Below are positions 17,630 to 24,195 of a DNA stretch of 38,590 nucleotides, piece after piece. Each line of letters opens with the position of its first letter. The first letter of the stretch is position 1. The stretch lies in assembly GCA_019187405.1 (NCBI GenBank), contig JABAQZ010000035.1:1-38590 (forward strand). Reading direction: 5' to 3'. The DNA comes from Ignavibacteria bacterium. Lineage in GTDB: Bacteria > Bacteroidota > Ignavibacteria > Tepidaquicellales > Tepidaquicellaceae. Under the pieces are notes generated by a model. The model saw only the letters and a program-made list of their open reading frames with translations, was not told where the DNA came from and made no database searches. The position numbers and the translations under genes were made by a program.

Positions 17630-17899
17630 TTATTTATTTATAGATTCGTTAATAAATATATTTCTAAGTTCTTTAATTTCTGTTTTGATTTCATTTAGCT
17701 TTGCACTCATGCTTACTTTGTCTTCGTCCAGCTGTTTCATCATCATTTCCTGCTTTTGGTCACTCATAATTTTATTATATTCAACACGTGATTCAAGCCT
17801 GATATATCCAACAATGCCGCAGATAAGCACAGTTGCATAATAGAGGCTGTCTTTAAATGACCAGTTATCCCAGAAGTATTTCTTTCGTTCAGTTGTCAT
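17630..17899 (-). CDS. Membrane-anchored coiled-coil protein, possible spanin
   Basis: The product has 89 residues: a short N-terminus (MTTERKKYFWDNWS), one transmembrane helix (about 19-36, SLYYATVLICGIVGYIRL) and then a long charged coiled coil (about 38-85). This is the topology of Rz-type inner-membrane spanins, which join the membranes during lysis. It lies upstream of the putative holin. I see no partner lipoprotein, so the spanin role is inference. XhlA-like proteins are similar but carry the helix at the other end. Confidence 0.52.
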   Translation of the reverse strand: MTTERKKYFWDNWSFKDSLYYATVLICGIVGYIRLESRVEYNKIMSDQKQEMMMKQLDEDKVSMSAKLNEIKTEIKELRNIFINESINK

Positions 17900-18013
17900 T
17901 CAGTGAAATTATTGTTTTAAAAGGTTGCCGATCTTTCCCCGGCTGTCAACTTCCTCATCCCCATTATGCAGAAGAATTTTATTGCACCTTCATGGTCTTA
18001 TCGGGTTATATTG

Positions 18014-18086
18014 TAGCGGGAGACGGACTCGAACCGTCGAGCTTCTGGTTATGAGCCAGACGAGATACCAGCTTCTCTACCCCGCG
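18014..18086 (-). tRNA. Initiator-type tRNA-Met (anticodon CAT) in the phage late operon
   Basis: A full 73-nt cloverleaf is visible. The acceptor arms CGCGGGG and TCCCGCT leave position 1-72 unpaired (C:U). The D stem is GAGA/TCTC, the anticodon stem TCTGG/CCAGA with loop CTCATAA (anticodon CAT), the variable loop AGCTC and the T arm GACGG-TTCGAGT-CCGTC, with discriminator A. Initiator features are the mismatched 1-72 pair, the A11:U24 pair and strong similarity to bacterial initiator tRNA in the acceptor and anticodon loop. One of the three conserved G:C pairs in the anticodon stem is replaced by U:A. CCA is not encoded. It lies 10 bp after the stop of the gene at 18097, on the same strand as the late genes. 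Confidence 0.92.
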
Positions 18087-18096
18087 GTAAATTGTT

Positions 18097-18483
18097 TTAT
18101 CGCCCGAGCAGACTTACATTGTCCCTGTTAATAAACTCACCGATCTTCATTTCCTTTAGTATCTCAAAGACATCGTGTTTGTTTGGTGCCGGCACTTCGA
18201 CTATTCTTGAGATAGTCAAAGCTACTCTAAAAATTGTATCCTCTCCACCACCTGAGTCTTTAGTATTTATTTTTCGAATTTTACCTTTTCCGATATCTTT
18301 CTTACCGGATTTATTATTCGTGTGTGGCTGCTTAGATTTTTTTTTACCGTCAGTCTTTGGACTGCTCTCCTGCGACGGATCCGGAATCTCAATTTCATCA
18401 CCGACATTAATACCTTGAGCGACAAGATCAGGATTTGTCTTCAGATCCTCTTCGGTTACAATGCGCTTTTTCGTTCCACTCAT
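18097..18483 (-). CDS. Hypothetical late protein with a Lys-rich linker
   Basis: The product has 128 residues. An N-terminal domain (about 1-35, TEEDLKTNPDLVAQGINVGDEIEIP) resembles short LysM-like or capsid-decoration N-termini. A Lys/Ser/Asn-rich linker (about 36-75) follows, and then a C-terminal domain (about 80-128, FRVALTISRIVEVPAPNKHDVFEI). I recognise no family. It lies between a secreted protein downstream of the capsid and the tRNA, so a structural accessory role is plausible. Confidence 0.6.
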   Translation of the reverse strand: MSGTKKRIVTEEDLKTNPDLVAQGINVGDEIEIPDPSQESSPKTDGKKKSKQPHTNNKSGKKDIGKGKIRKINTKDSGGGEDTIFRVALTISRIVEVPAPNKHDVFEILKEMKIGEFINRDNVSLLGR

Positions 18484-18513
18484 TGTTTTCTATAATATTG
18501 ATTTAGTAAAATA

Positions 18514-18547
18514 GGAGGGTTGAGACAAATCGAAAACACAACCCTCC
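18514..18547 (-). terminator. Hairpin between two late genes
   Basis: The 9-bp perfect arms GGAGGGTTG (18514-18522) and CAACCCTCC (18539-18547) enclose a 16-nt loop. It lies between the secreted 144-residue gene and the gene starting at 18483. On the minus strand the stem is followed by TATTTTAC, a weak T run, so termination may be partial. Confidence 0.5.
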
Positions 18548-18569
18548 GGAGTTAACGGAGAAATCTCTT

Positions 18570-19004
18570 TTAATTTTCGTGTCGCCATAGGCGATAATTA
18601 ATCAGCGTCCGGCGCGTCGCTACCATTGCCGGAATGCTTATTAATCTGAAGCCGACGATACACGGATTATTAATTTCGAAGTCTACAGGCCAGCTCGACG
18701 CAGTAAGCACAATGTTTGTGTCGCTTGCCAACGTTCGGAGATTTTTGACCGAAGTTGTGACCCACTCACTTGACGTACCATACCTCACCTGCGGCTTAAG
18801 CGTATCTCCGACAGCGGTCGAACGCAATGTAAACGCTCCCTTCTCGTACTGCCCGGCGGGGTTAATTGTCGAAATGGAGTCTAATGCCTTGATAGAATCC
18901 TTCTTCGTGAACAGAGCAGGCTGTGAAAAGGCAGTTTGAGTATAAAGCCCACCTGTAAACAGGAAGGCAAATAAAGTGACTATTAAAAATTTTGTTATCT
19001 TCAT
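18570..19004 (-). CDS. Secreted hypothetical protein downstream of the capsid gene
   Basis: The product has 144 residues with a signal peptide (about 1-28, MKITKFLIVTLFAFLFTGGL). The mature part is about 115 residues, beta-rich, with no cysteines except one near the end. I recognise no family. It sits between the major capsid and other late genes, where cytoplasmic virion proteins are expected, so its Sec signal is odd. It may be a lysogenic conversion or lysis-associated protein. Confidence 0.65.
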   Translation of the reverse strand: MKITKFLIVTLFAFLFTGGLYTQTAFSQPALFTKKDSIKALDSISTINPAGQYEKGAFTLRSTAVGDTLKPQVRYGTSSEWVTTSVKNLRTLASDTNIVLTASSWPVDFEINNPCIVGFRLISIPAMVATRRTLINYRLWRHEN

Positions 19005-19034
19005 AAGAAGTTGAAAGTTTAGTTTGTTTTTTTG

Positions 19035-19065
19035 AAAAATAAGTTCACTCTTAAAAGAGCTTATT
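19035..19065 (-). terminator. Terminator after the major capsid gene
   Basis: On the minus strand AATAAG, an inner CTCTT-TT-AAGAG stem and CTTATT form a nested hairpin followed by TTTC and a run of A. It lies 16-46 bp past the capsid stop codon. Terminators in this place keep capsid transcripts abundant. Confidence 0.6.
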
Positions 19066-19080
19066 GACCCTTAAAAGCTT

Positions 19081-19905
19081 TTACGGCTGAACGAGCCCGA
19101 TACTGAACTCTGTCTTTGTAAGCTTAGCTGCAACATAAGCCATGTAATCGATGTACTTCACCGTTGCCTCAGTGTTCCATGCTTCTTCGCGATCGAGATA
19201 TTTCTTGATCACGAATGCAAGTCCTTTTGAATATAGTCCGACAAGAGCAGGCTTGTCATCGACAAGATCAAGGTTCGCAGAAATCAGGTAAGTAACTTTG
19301 TCAATTACAGCAACACCCTTTTCAAGAAGGTCTTTGTTGAAAGCCATCGCGTTTTTTACAATGTCAATGTTCTTAAAGGACTCACCGGCAGACGCTGGAA
19401 CAATTACGATCTGATCTTCTTCCGGAATTTCCTTTCCTATGAAATACATTTTGATTCTGTCGAGATCTTTTTTCTGAAGCTCATCACCTGTCCATTCCTG
19501 AAGGTTCTCTCCGCCGGCGAGCACTGCCGATGCAAGCGCTTCATTCATACACAGCATATTAAAGTCTTTTTCAAAAGCTCTAACAACGTCAGAGACAAAT
19601 GCACTAAGAGCATCGCCGTTTGTCTCCGCCCTTGACTCATACTCTTCGGTGATATGGATCAGGCGGAGCTGGAACGGTGCATTAACAGTCGACATATCCG
19701 CCTTAGTTTTTTTCCTGTCTGCTGAACCTAAAGCAGCAGCTGTACCTCTAACCACAAGCTGCGGGTTTCTTGGGACATCAACGCTCTGTGCCCATTTGGA
19801 TGTCACAAGACCGTCAAGATCCCTTCTGCACCTGTTGAAAAGAGCATGCGACTCGTACAATCCCTTAATGACCATTGAGCTTGTAATTACCGGGTTTAAA
19901 GCCAT
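19081..19905 (-). CDS. Major capsid protein
   Basis: The product has 274 residues, is soluble and lacks cysteine clusters. It lies directly after the protease/scaffold gene and is followed by a terminator, as in Mu (I/Z then T). The segments DALSAFVSDVVRAFEKDFNMLCMNEALA (a long helix), QIVIVPASAGESFKNI and a C-terminal TEFSIGLVQP fit an HK97-fold coat with a spine helix and A-domain. Mu gpT is a little longer (about 305 residues). The family is not certain by eye; position, size and the neighbouring terminator support the call. Confidence 0.78.
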   Translation of the reverse strand: MALNPVITSSMVIKGLYESHALFNRCRRDLDGLVTSKWAQSVDVPRNPQLVVRGTAAALGSADRKKTKADMSTVNAPFQLRLIHITEEYESRAETNGDALSAFVSDVVRAFEKDFNMLCMNEALASAVLAGGENLQEWTGDELQKKDLDRIKMYFIGKEIPEEDQIVIVPASAGESFKNIDIVKNAMAFNKDLLEKGVAVIDKVTYLISANLDLVDDKPALVGLYSKGLAFVIKKYLDREEAWNTEATVKYIDYMAYVAAKLTKTEFSIGLVQP

Positions 19906-19980
19906 ATTAGTATAATTAAGATTTAAGAAAATTTTAAAGTCCGATTCTCCGTCAACTCTAAAATTTTTTAAAGTTTCTTG

Positions 19981-20490
19981 TTACTTGCTTTGGTAAAGTT
20001 TATCCGCGCCGGGGATCGAGAAGATTTCTTCATTTGTAAATTTCTTTGCGAATGAAGGATCCTTTTCAACCTTAGCGAGGAACTGATCATAATTCATTTT
20101 AGTACCGTCCTCATTTGAAAATTTGTCATCTCTGTTTCCAGATGGATCAACCACTTCTTTGTCCGCTGGGGAAACTTTATTTTTTTGATCGAATGCAGGA
20201 TTGACCGGCATTTTCTCAATAACTTTTTTTGTTGCTTCGAAACTTGAGTTAAGCAGAGTTTCATAAGTCTCTTTGTCTGCAGGTAAGATCCTTCCGGACT
20301 CCAGTCCGAAGTTTAACACAGATGTGACTCTCTCTGCCCTTAATGATTTTACTTCATCTTCGAGTACAGAATTTCTCGATGACAGCTTTGAAAACTTTTC
20401 AATAGCCTGCCGTGATATTGCTTCGTCCGTGGCATGAACATTCACGTCGATCTCAAATACGGTCGCAAGCTTTGTTAGAATAGGATCCAT
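19981..20490 (-). CDS. Possible nested scaffold protein (Mu gpZ-like internal start)
   Basis: An in-frame ATG at 20490 opens MDPILTKLATVFEIDV and covers the helical, charged 169-residue C-terminal part of the protease gene. In Mu and lambda the scaffold is made from an internal start in the protease gene. No Shine-Dalgarno sequence is visible, but this host group often lacks one. It is a prediction by analogy. Confidence 0.42.
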   Translation of the reverse strand: MDPILTKLATVFEIDVNVHATDEAISRQAIEKFSKLSSRNSVLEDEVKSLRAERVTSVLNFGLESGRILPADKETYETLLNSSFEATKKVIEKMPVNPAFDQKNKVSPADKEVVDPSGNRDDKFSNEDGTKMNYDQFLAKVEKDPSFAKKFTNEEIFSIPGADKLYQSK

Positions 20491-21036
20491 CGTTTTGGTA
20501 TTTTGATTTTGAAAAAAGAATTTTTTAGATGAGGCTGTAAAATCTTTCGCGATCTCGGCTGTGAATCTCTCATCGATCGGACAGAATACAGAATGCCCTT
20601 TTGCCATTGTAAAATTTTGACCTTCGAATTCAAGCGGTTTTTGTCCGGATACTTTCGGAAGATTTGTTGCTCCGAGTGCTACCTGGTAATCGTTATCGAT
20701 TCCCATTACCCTACCGAACTCACAGGATACATATAAATATTTTTTGTCCTGAACTGCTTTCACAAAATTCTCATCGATGTATTCGAATGAATTGAAAAGC
20801 ATCTTGCCCTCGAATTTTGATTTTGCAATCCAGCCTTCAGCAGGCGCGCCTGAATACCACGGGTGACCGATCCAAAGCGGAGCCTTGTGAACTTTTGCAT
20901 CGTAAGCGTCCGATACAGATTTAACCCAGTCTTTCTTTACTTCAAAAGTCGTCCACTCATTATGCTCCCAGTCATAAGTAGGAAAACTTCCGGCGGTAAA
21001 GACATGATAGAATTTATTCTTGTCGGCTTCAATCAT
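19981..21036 (-). CDS. Prohead protease / scaffold (Mu gpI-like)
   Basis: The product has 351 residues from the ATG at 21036. A TTG 18 codons upstream (21090) would add residues with no homolog-like character, so the ATG is chosen. The first 180 residues (HVFTAGSFPTYDW, PLWIGHPWYSGAPAEGWIA, CEFGRVMG, ALGATNLPKVSG) match the Mu-like protease type, where a GHP-type block and a C-terminal TNxP motif recur. The C-terminal half is charged and helical (SRNSVLEDEVKSLRAERV), typical of scaffolds. It matures the prohead and guides capsid assembly. It precedes the capsid gene by 75 bp and is the first gene of the leftward late module. Confidence 0.8.
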   Translation of the reverse strand: MIEADKNKFYHVFTAGSFPTYDWEHNEWTTFEVKKDWVKSVSDAYDAKVHKAPLWIGHPWYSGAPAEGWIAKSKFEGKMLFNSFEYIDENFVKAVQDKKYLYVSCEFGRVMGIDNDYQVALGATNLPKVSGQKPLEFEGQNFTMAKGHSVFCPIDERFTAEIAKDFTASSKKFFFQNQNTKTMDPILTKLATVFEIDVNVHATDEAISRQAIEKFSKLSSRNSVLEDEVKSLRAERVTSVLNFGLESGRILPADKETYETLLNSSFEATKKVIEKMPVNPAFDQKNKVSPADKEVVDPSGNRDDKFSNEDGTKMNYDQFLAKVEKDPSFAKKFTNEEIFSIPGADKLYQSK

Positions 21037-21207
21037 TTGAAAAATATATTTATGGTTTAGATATACTTTTGTGTATAACTGTGAGAGCAAAAATAATTTT
21101 ATATTCGCACTAATAAAATAGCCTAAGTTCTAATTGAAGCATTTAGGGTTTTTTGCATAATTACGCGTTTCGGAATTTTATATTTTTGTGTTACATAAAT
21201 ACAGGCA
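21037..21207. promoter_or_regulatory. Divergent promoter region of the two late modules
   Basis: This 171-bp region separates the leftward protease gene from the rightward gene at 21208. TATTTTTG, which fits the Bacteroidota -7 element TAnnTTTG, occurs on the plus strand at 21181-21188 and on the minus strand at 21095-21088. A clear -33 TTTG at normal spacing is not evident on either strand. No operator palindrome was seen. Confidence 0.38.
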
Positions 21208-21612
21208 ATGGTAAATCTAAATACAGTACTGGAAGATCTCATTGAATTCATAAAGGCTGCGCTTGCTTTTCGACACGTTCAGGAATATTCAAACGAGTAT
21301 GAAGGTGACACCGGTAACTGGACTGAAAAACATCCGAGCTGCTTTGTCGAGGTGAACGGATTTTTCCCGGTCTCAAAAGATTCCGAAAAAAATACTGCAG
21401 CATCGAGAATTGATTTTTTACTTTTGATAGCAAACAAAACTACAGCAGTTAAACATCCGCTTCAGCTTGTCTCTGAATTACTCTCGGCTCTTGAAGGTCA
21501 GGAATTTGTCTATCCGGATGCGATCTATTATGCCCGTTTGAAGTCAATTAATTTGTTTGCCCGTGACAGGGATCTAAAAGTTTATGCCCTGAGATGTGAA
21601 CTTACGCTATAA
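21208..21612 (+). CDS. Mu gp37-like (DUF1834-like) tail completion protein
   Basis: The product has 134 residues and is soluble. It starts MVNLNTVLEDLIEFIKAALAF, then PSCFVEVNGFFPVSKDSEKN, SRIDFLLLIANKT and a LYALRCELTL-type ending. An N-terminal helix followed by a beta sheet with a final strand resembles gp37/tail terminator proteins (DUF1834). Gene gp37 lies next to gp36 in Mu; here gp36 is 2.2 kb to the right, across the non-coding centre and the portal gene. It is the first rightward gene at the divergent promoter. The family assignment is tentative. Confidence 0.5.
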   Translation: MVNLNTVLEDLIEFIKAALAFRHVQEYSNEYEGDTGNWTEKHPSCFVEVNGFFPVSKDSEKNTAASRIDFLLLIANKTTAVKHPLQLVSELLSALEGQEFVYPDAIYYARLKSINLFARDRDLKVYALRCELTL

Positions 21613-21765
21613 CATGAGTTAACAATATAATTTTTCAGTGTTGGATTCCAGCTTGGAATTAAGGTTTTTTAGAGTTTTTTTCACAAAAGTGAAACGAAAT
21701 CAGGCAAAAAAATTAAAGAAATGCTAAAAACGACTCATAAACAAAGGTTCTTTTCAAAATAGGTA

Positions 21766-21804
21766 GTTAACAAAGCGTTAACAAGTGTTCCCTCAGTGTT
21801 AACA
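21766..21804 (+). repeat. Phased GTTRACA array 1
   Basis: GTTAACA starts at 21766, 21777 and 21798, and a degenerate GTTCCCT at 21787. The steps are 11, 10 and 11 bp, one helical turn, so all units face one side of the DNA. A lone GTTAACA lies at 21618. Confidence 0.7.
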
Positions 21805-21842
21805 CCATATCACGCAAGGGGAAAATTTCGGGACAGTTTTAA

Positions 21843-21858
21843 CGCTATTTGAGAATAA
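21843..21858 (+). repeat. Central copy of the prophage end site
   Basis: CGCTATTTGAGAATAA is identical over 16 bp to 5759-5774 at the left end and has the same orientation. It lacks the TG dinucleotide that stands 10 bp outside the site at true ends, so it should be bound but not cut. It may act as an internal enhancer for transposition. Confidence 0.68.
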
Positions 21859-22006
21859 CTAACATGAAAAAATGCATTTATGTAAAGAAATCAAACATTG
21901 AACTTTTTGTCAGTCGTTTTAGGTCGGAAACTAAAAAAAAAAAAAAATAACTATTGCGGAGTTTCAGCGATATTTTAAACTTTTTTGGAAACTGATTAGT
22001 AAAAGT

Positions 22007-22076
22007 GTTAACAAAGTGTTGACAATCAGTTGCGGAAGCGTTGACAAAAATCCCTTTTTTGTTAACATCGTTGACA
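22007..22076 (+). repeat. Phased GTTRACA array 2
   Basis: Units start at 22007 (GTTAACA), 22018 (GTTGACA), 22029 (GTTGCGG, degenerate), 22040 (GTTGACA), 22061 (GTTAACA) and 22070 (GTTGACA). The first four are exactly 11 bp apart; the fifth is 21 bp on and the sixth 9 bp. It looks like a cooperative protein-binding array. Confidence 0.72.
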
Positions 22077-22113
22077 AAGTACCGAGTGGTATAGTGTCTC
22101 GCCTCTGCCTTAA

Positions 22114-22144
22114 ATCGCCCGTCCTGACGCATTTATGAGCGAAT
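22114..22144 (+). repeat. Central copy of the 31-bp left-end element
   Basis: It matches 5854-5884 at 24 of 31 ungapped positions, with TCCTG, CGCATTT and GCGAAT conserved. With the site at 21843 it repeats the order and orientation of two left-end elements, but at wider spacing (271 bp instead of 95 bp). Confidence 0.5.
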
Positions 22145-22311
22145 CGGGTTTTCAAAAAAATCTTAGAAAAAGTTTAAATATGGCTTACAAATGCACGATT
22201 GTTTTTAAGATGTTCAAAAAATCAACTTTTTAATAAATTTCCACTGATCTTCCTATAATATGGTTTGATAAAAAGTTCACATGAAAAAAACACTATTAAA
22301 AACACCAAATT

Positions 22312-23772
22312 ATGTATAAACCAAGCGGAAACATTTTTAAAAATATTTTTTCAATAGTTAAGAATGAAATTTCCGGAAAGCTAAGGCCCAAAGAATTTTC
22401 AGCTTCAGGAATATCAACGCATGATCCAAACTACATGTATGATATCTACACACGCGAATTCTCCGGAATGAAATCACAAAATCTCTTGAACTACATCGAC
22501 TGGGCGCGGCGCGGTATCCCGTTTTATTTTTTTAAATACTTCGATACAATTTCCAAACGTGATACAAGGATACGCACAATGCAAAGAAAACTGAAAGCTG
22601 CAATACTCATGGAGCAATTTACAGTAACCGGTGAGTGGGCAGAAGGAGTTAAGTTTGCTGAGCTTCTGATCGAACATCTCGGAGTCGCACTGTCTAAATT
22701 TTTCACGAGTGCCATCGAAGCAAACGAAACAGGCATTAAGCGTTTTGAAATTAATTATGAATTGAAAAACGGTTACTGGCTGCCGTCAGAGATAAGAGCA
22801 ATTCCAAACTTCTTATATCTCTATGATGAGAACACGAGAAAATATTCTTTTCTCAATGTGGATCTATTTGACCAGGTTAAACTCAGATCTAACCTTACTG
22901 CCTTCCCTGACAGAATAGACATCTCAAAATTTCCACAGGTAGAAGTTCATCCTTTAAAAATACTTGACGTACATGCGATCGACGGAGATCATGACAACGC
23001 ATTCATGAACGGGATCGCCATAGCACTATCCTTTGCAAACTATTGCAAGAATTATAATGTAAAAGACATGAACATATTCTTAGAGCGATGGGCATCACCC
23101 ACAACTAAGATGAAATATGATCCTCTTAATGCTCAGTCAAAGGATGAGCTTGTCAAAGCGGCTGACGGCGCAAAGACACACGGCACTTATATCTATCCTG
23201 ATGGCACTGAAATTGATTTGTTAAACGATTCTCAAAAAGGACAGGCGGGAAATCTGTATCTGTCGGCAATAAGTTACTGGAATTCTGAAATAACAATTCT
23301 TTACTCGGGTGAAGAAGAAACAACGCAGATGGGAGAGAAGGGATCGCTTGCAGCATTGAAGGTAAAAGAAAAAATTTCAGAACTTATACTTCAGATGAAT
23401 CTTAAGACTTGCGAGAATGCATTCAGCAGCCTTCTTCATCGTTTAATTGTGATTAATTTTTCATCACCCGGCAAACTTCCGCATTTCAACTATATTAAAA
23501 TATCAACCCTTGAAGACAAAAAACTTCAGTCCGAAATAAATAAGAACTTAAAAGACATCGGTGTGCTTCCGACACACGAAGCTTTAGAGGAGCAGTTTGG
23601 GGTTGATCTCGAAGATGTCGAAACTCCAGAGCAACCCAACGAAGAAGATATTGATGACAACGATGAAGAAAAGATAGACGGCAACGAAGACGAAGAAGCA
23701 GAAGAAAATACTTACGAATCAAATTATCTTGAAAAAATATTTTTTGAAGCGGGGAAGGAGGCCGCTAAATAA
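22312..23772 (+). CDS. Portal protein (Mu gp29-like, DUF935)
   Basis: The product has 486 residues, near the 510 of Mu gp29. DUF935-like features are an N-terminal FSGMKSQNLLNYIDWARRG, then DTRIRTMQRKLKAAILMEQFTV (about 77-98), a central IEANETGIKRFEINYELKNGYWLP (about 136-159), HPLKILDVHAIDGDHDN and GSLAALKVKEKISELILQMN (about 344-363). The C-terminus is very acidic (DDNDEEKIDGNEDEEAEEN, about 450-470). Twelve copies form the channel at the capsid vertex. It opens the rightward head module after the non-coding centre and is followed by gp36 after 1 bp. Confidence 0.88.
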   Translation: MYKPSGNIFKNIFSIVKNEISGKLRPKEFSASGISTHDPNYMYDIYTREFSGMKSQNLLNYIDWARRGIPFYFFKYFDTISKRDTRIRTMQRKLKAAILMEQFTVTGEWAEGVKFAELLIEHLGVALSKFFTSAIEANETGIKRFEINYELKNGYWLPSEIRAIPNFLYLYDENTRKYSFLNVDLFDQVKLRSNLTAFPDRIDISKFPQVEVHPLKILDVHAIDGDHDNAFMNGIAIALSFANYCKNYNVKDMNIFLERWASPTTKMKYDPLNAQSKDELVKAADGAKTHGTYIYPDGTEIDLLNDSQKGQAGNLYLSAISYWNSEITILYSGEEETTQMGEKGSLAALKVKEKISELILQMNLKTCENAFSSLLHRLIVINFSSPGKLPHFNYIKISTLEDKKLQSEINKNLKDIGVLPTHEALEEQFGVDLEDVETPEQPNEEDIDDNDEEKIDGNEDEEAEENTYESNYLEKIFFEAGKEAAK

Positions 23773-23773
23773 A

Positions 23774-24181
23774 ATGGCACATCCATATATAGATAAAGAT
23801 TATATCCTTTCGATTATTACAGAAGCCGATTACACCGAGCTTACCGGAGGTGTTGATGCAAACCTTGATACTGCAGTTGCAGACGCCGGAGACGATATAG
23901 ATTTCTACTGCGCATCACGTGTGTCTGTTCCGCTGGAAGAAGTTCCAAAGATGATTAAAAGAATTTGCGCTGATCTGACAATTTATAATTTGCATTCGAG
24001 GACGCAGTCAAACAGAGTCCCGGACATGGCGAGAGAAAAGTATGAAGATGCAATTTTAAAACTGAAAGATATTTCTGCAGGCAAGGGTAAACTACCGTTT
24101 GCCGAAGATCCCAAGCCAACTCCTGAAAGCTCTGTAATAGTTTCAGGTTTTGATCCCGTAATGAGTCGTGACATGTTTTAA
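23774..24181 (+). CDS. Mu gp36-like head completion protein (DUF1320)
   Basis: The product has 135 residues from the ATG at 23774. A TTG at 23729 would overlap the portal gene by 44 bp with a basic non-homologous extension, so the ATG is chosen. The order YIDKDYILSIITEADYTELTGG, a long DDIDFYCASRV helix, PKMIKRICADLTIYNLHSR and REKYEDAILKLKDISAGK is the pattern of DUF1320. It is a head-tail connector or completion protein. It starts 1 bp after the portal stop codon. Confidence 0.85.
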   Translation: MAHPYIDKDYILSIITEADYTELTGGVDANLDTAVADAGDDIDFYCASRVSVPLEEVPKMIKRICADLTIYNLHSRTQSNRVPDMAREKYEDAILKLKDISAGKGKLPFAEDPKPTPESSVIVSGFDPVMSRDMF

Positions 24182-24195
24182 AATTAATTTTAAAA

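Larger units (their letters stand above)
21613..22311. other. Non-coding centre of the prophage with phased repeats and end-type sites
   Basis: This 699-bp region lies close to the prophage midpoint (about 21193). It holds two helically phased GTTRACA arrays, a copy of the left-end site CGCTATTTGAGAATAA, a 15-A tract (21932-21946) and a 31-bp element shared with the left end. Minus-strand frames at 21878-22155 overlap these repeats and look like chance. A 12-codon frame (22281-22319) overlaps the portal start and might be a leader peptide. Confidence 0.6.

Noticed and set aside
21878-22155. Two minus-strand frames (82-84 and 63 codons) in the prophage centre
   Set aside because: They overlap the phased GTTRACA repeats and the A tract; the predicted proteins reflect the repeats and have no domain character.
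23729-23773. Longer gp36-like gene with a TTG start at 23729
   Set aside because: It would overlap the portal gene by 44 bp and add a basic tail absent from the family; the ATG at 23774 gives the usual N-terminus.
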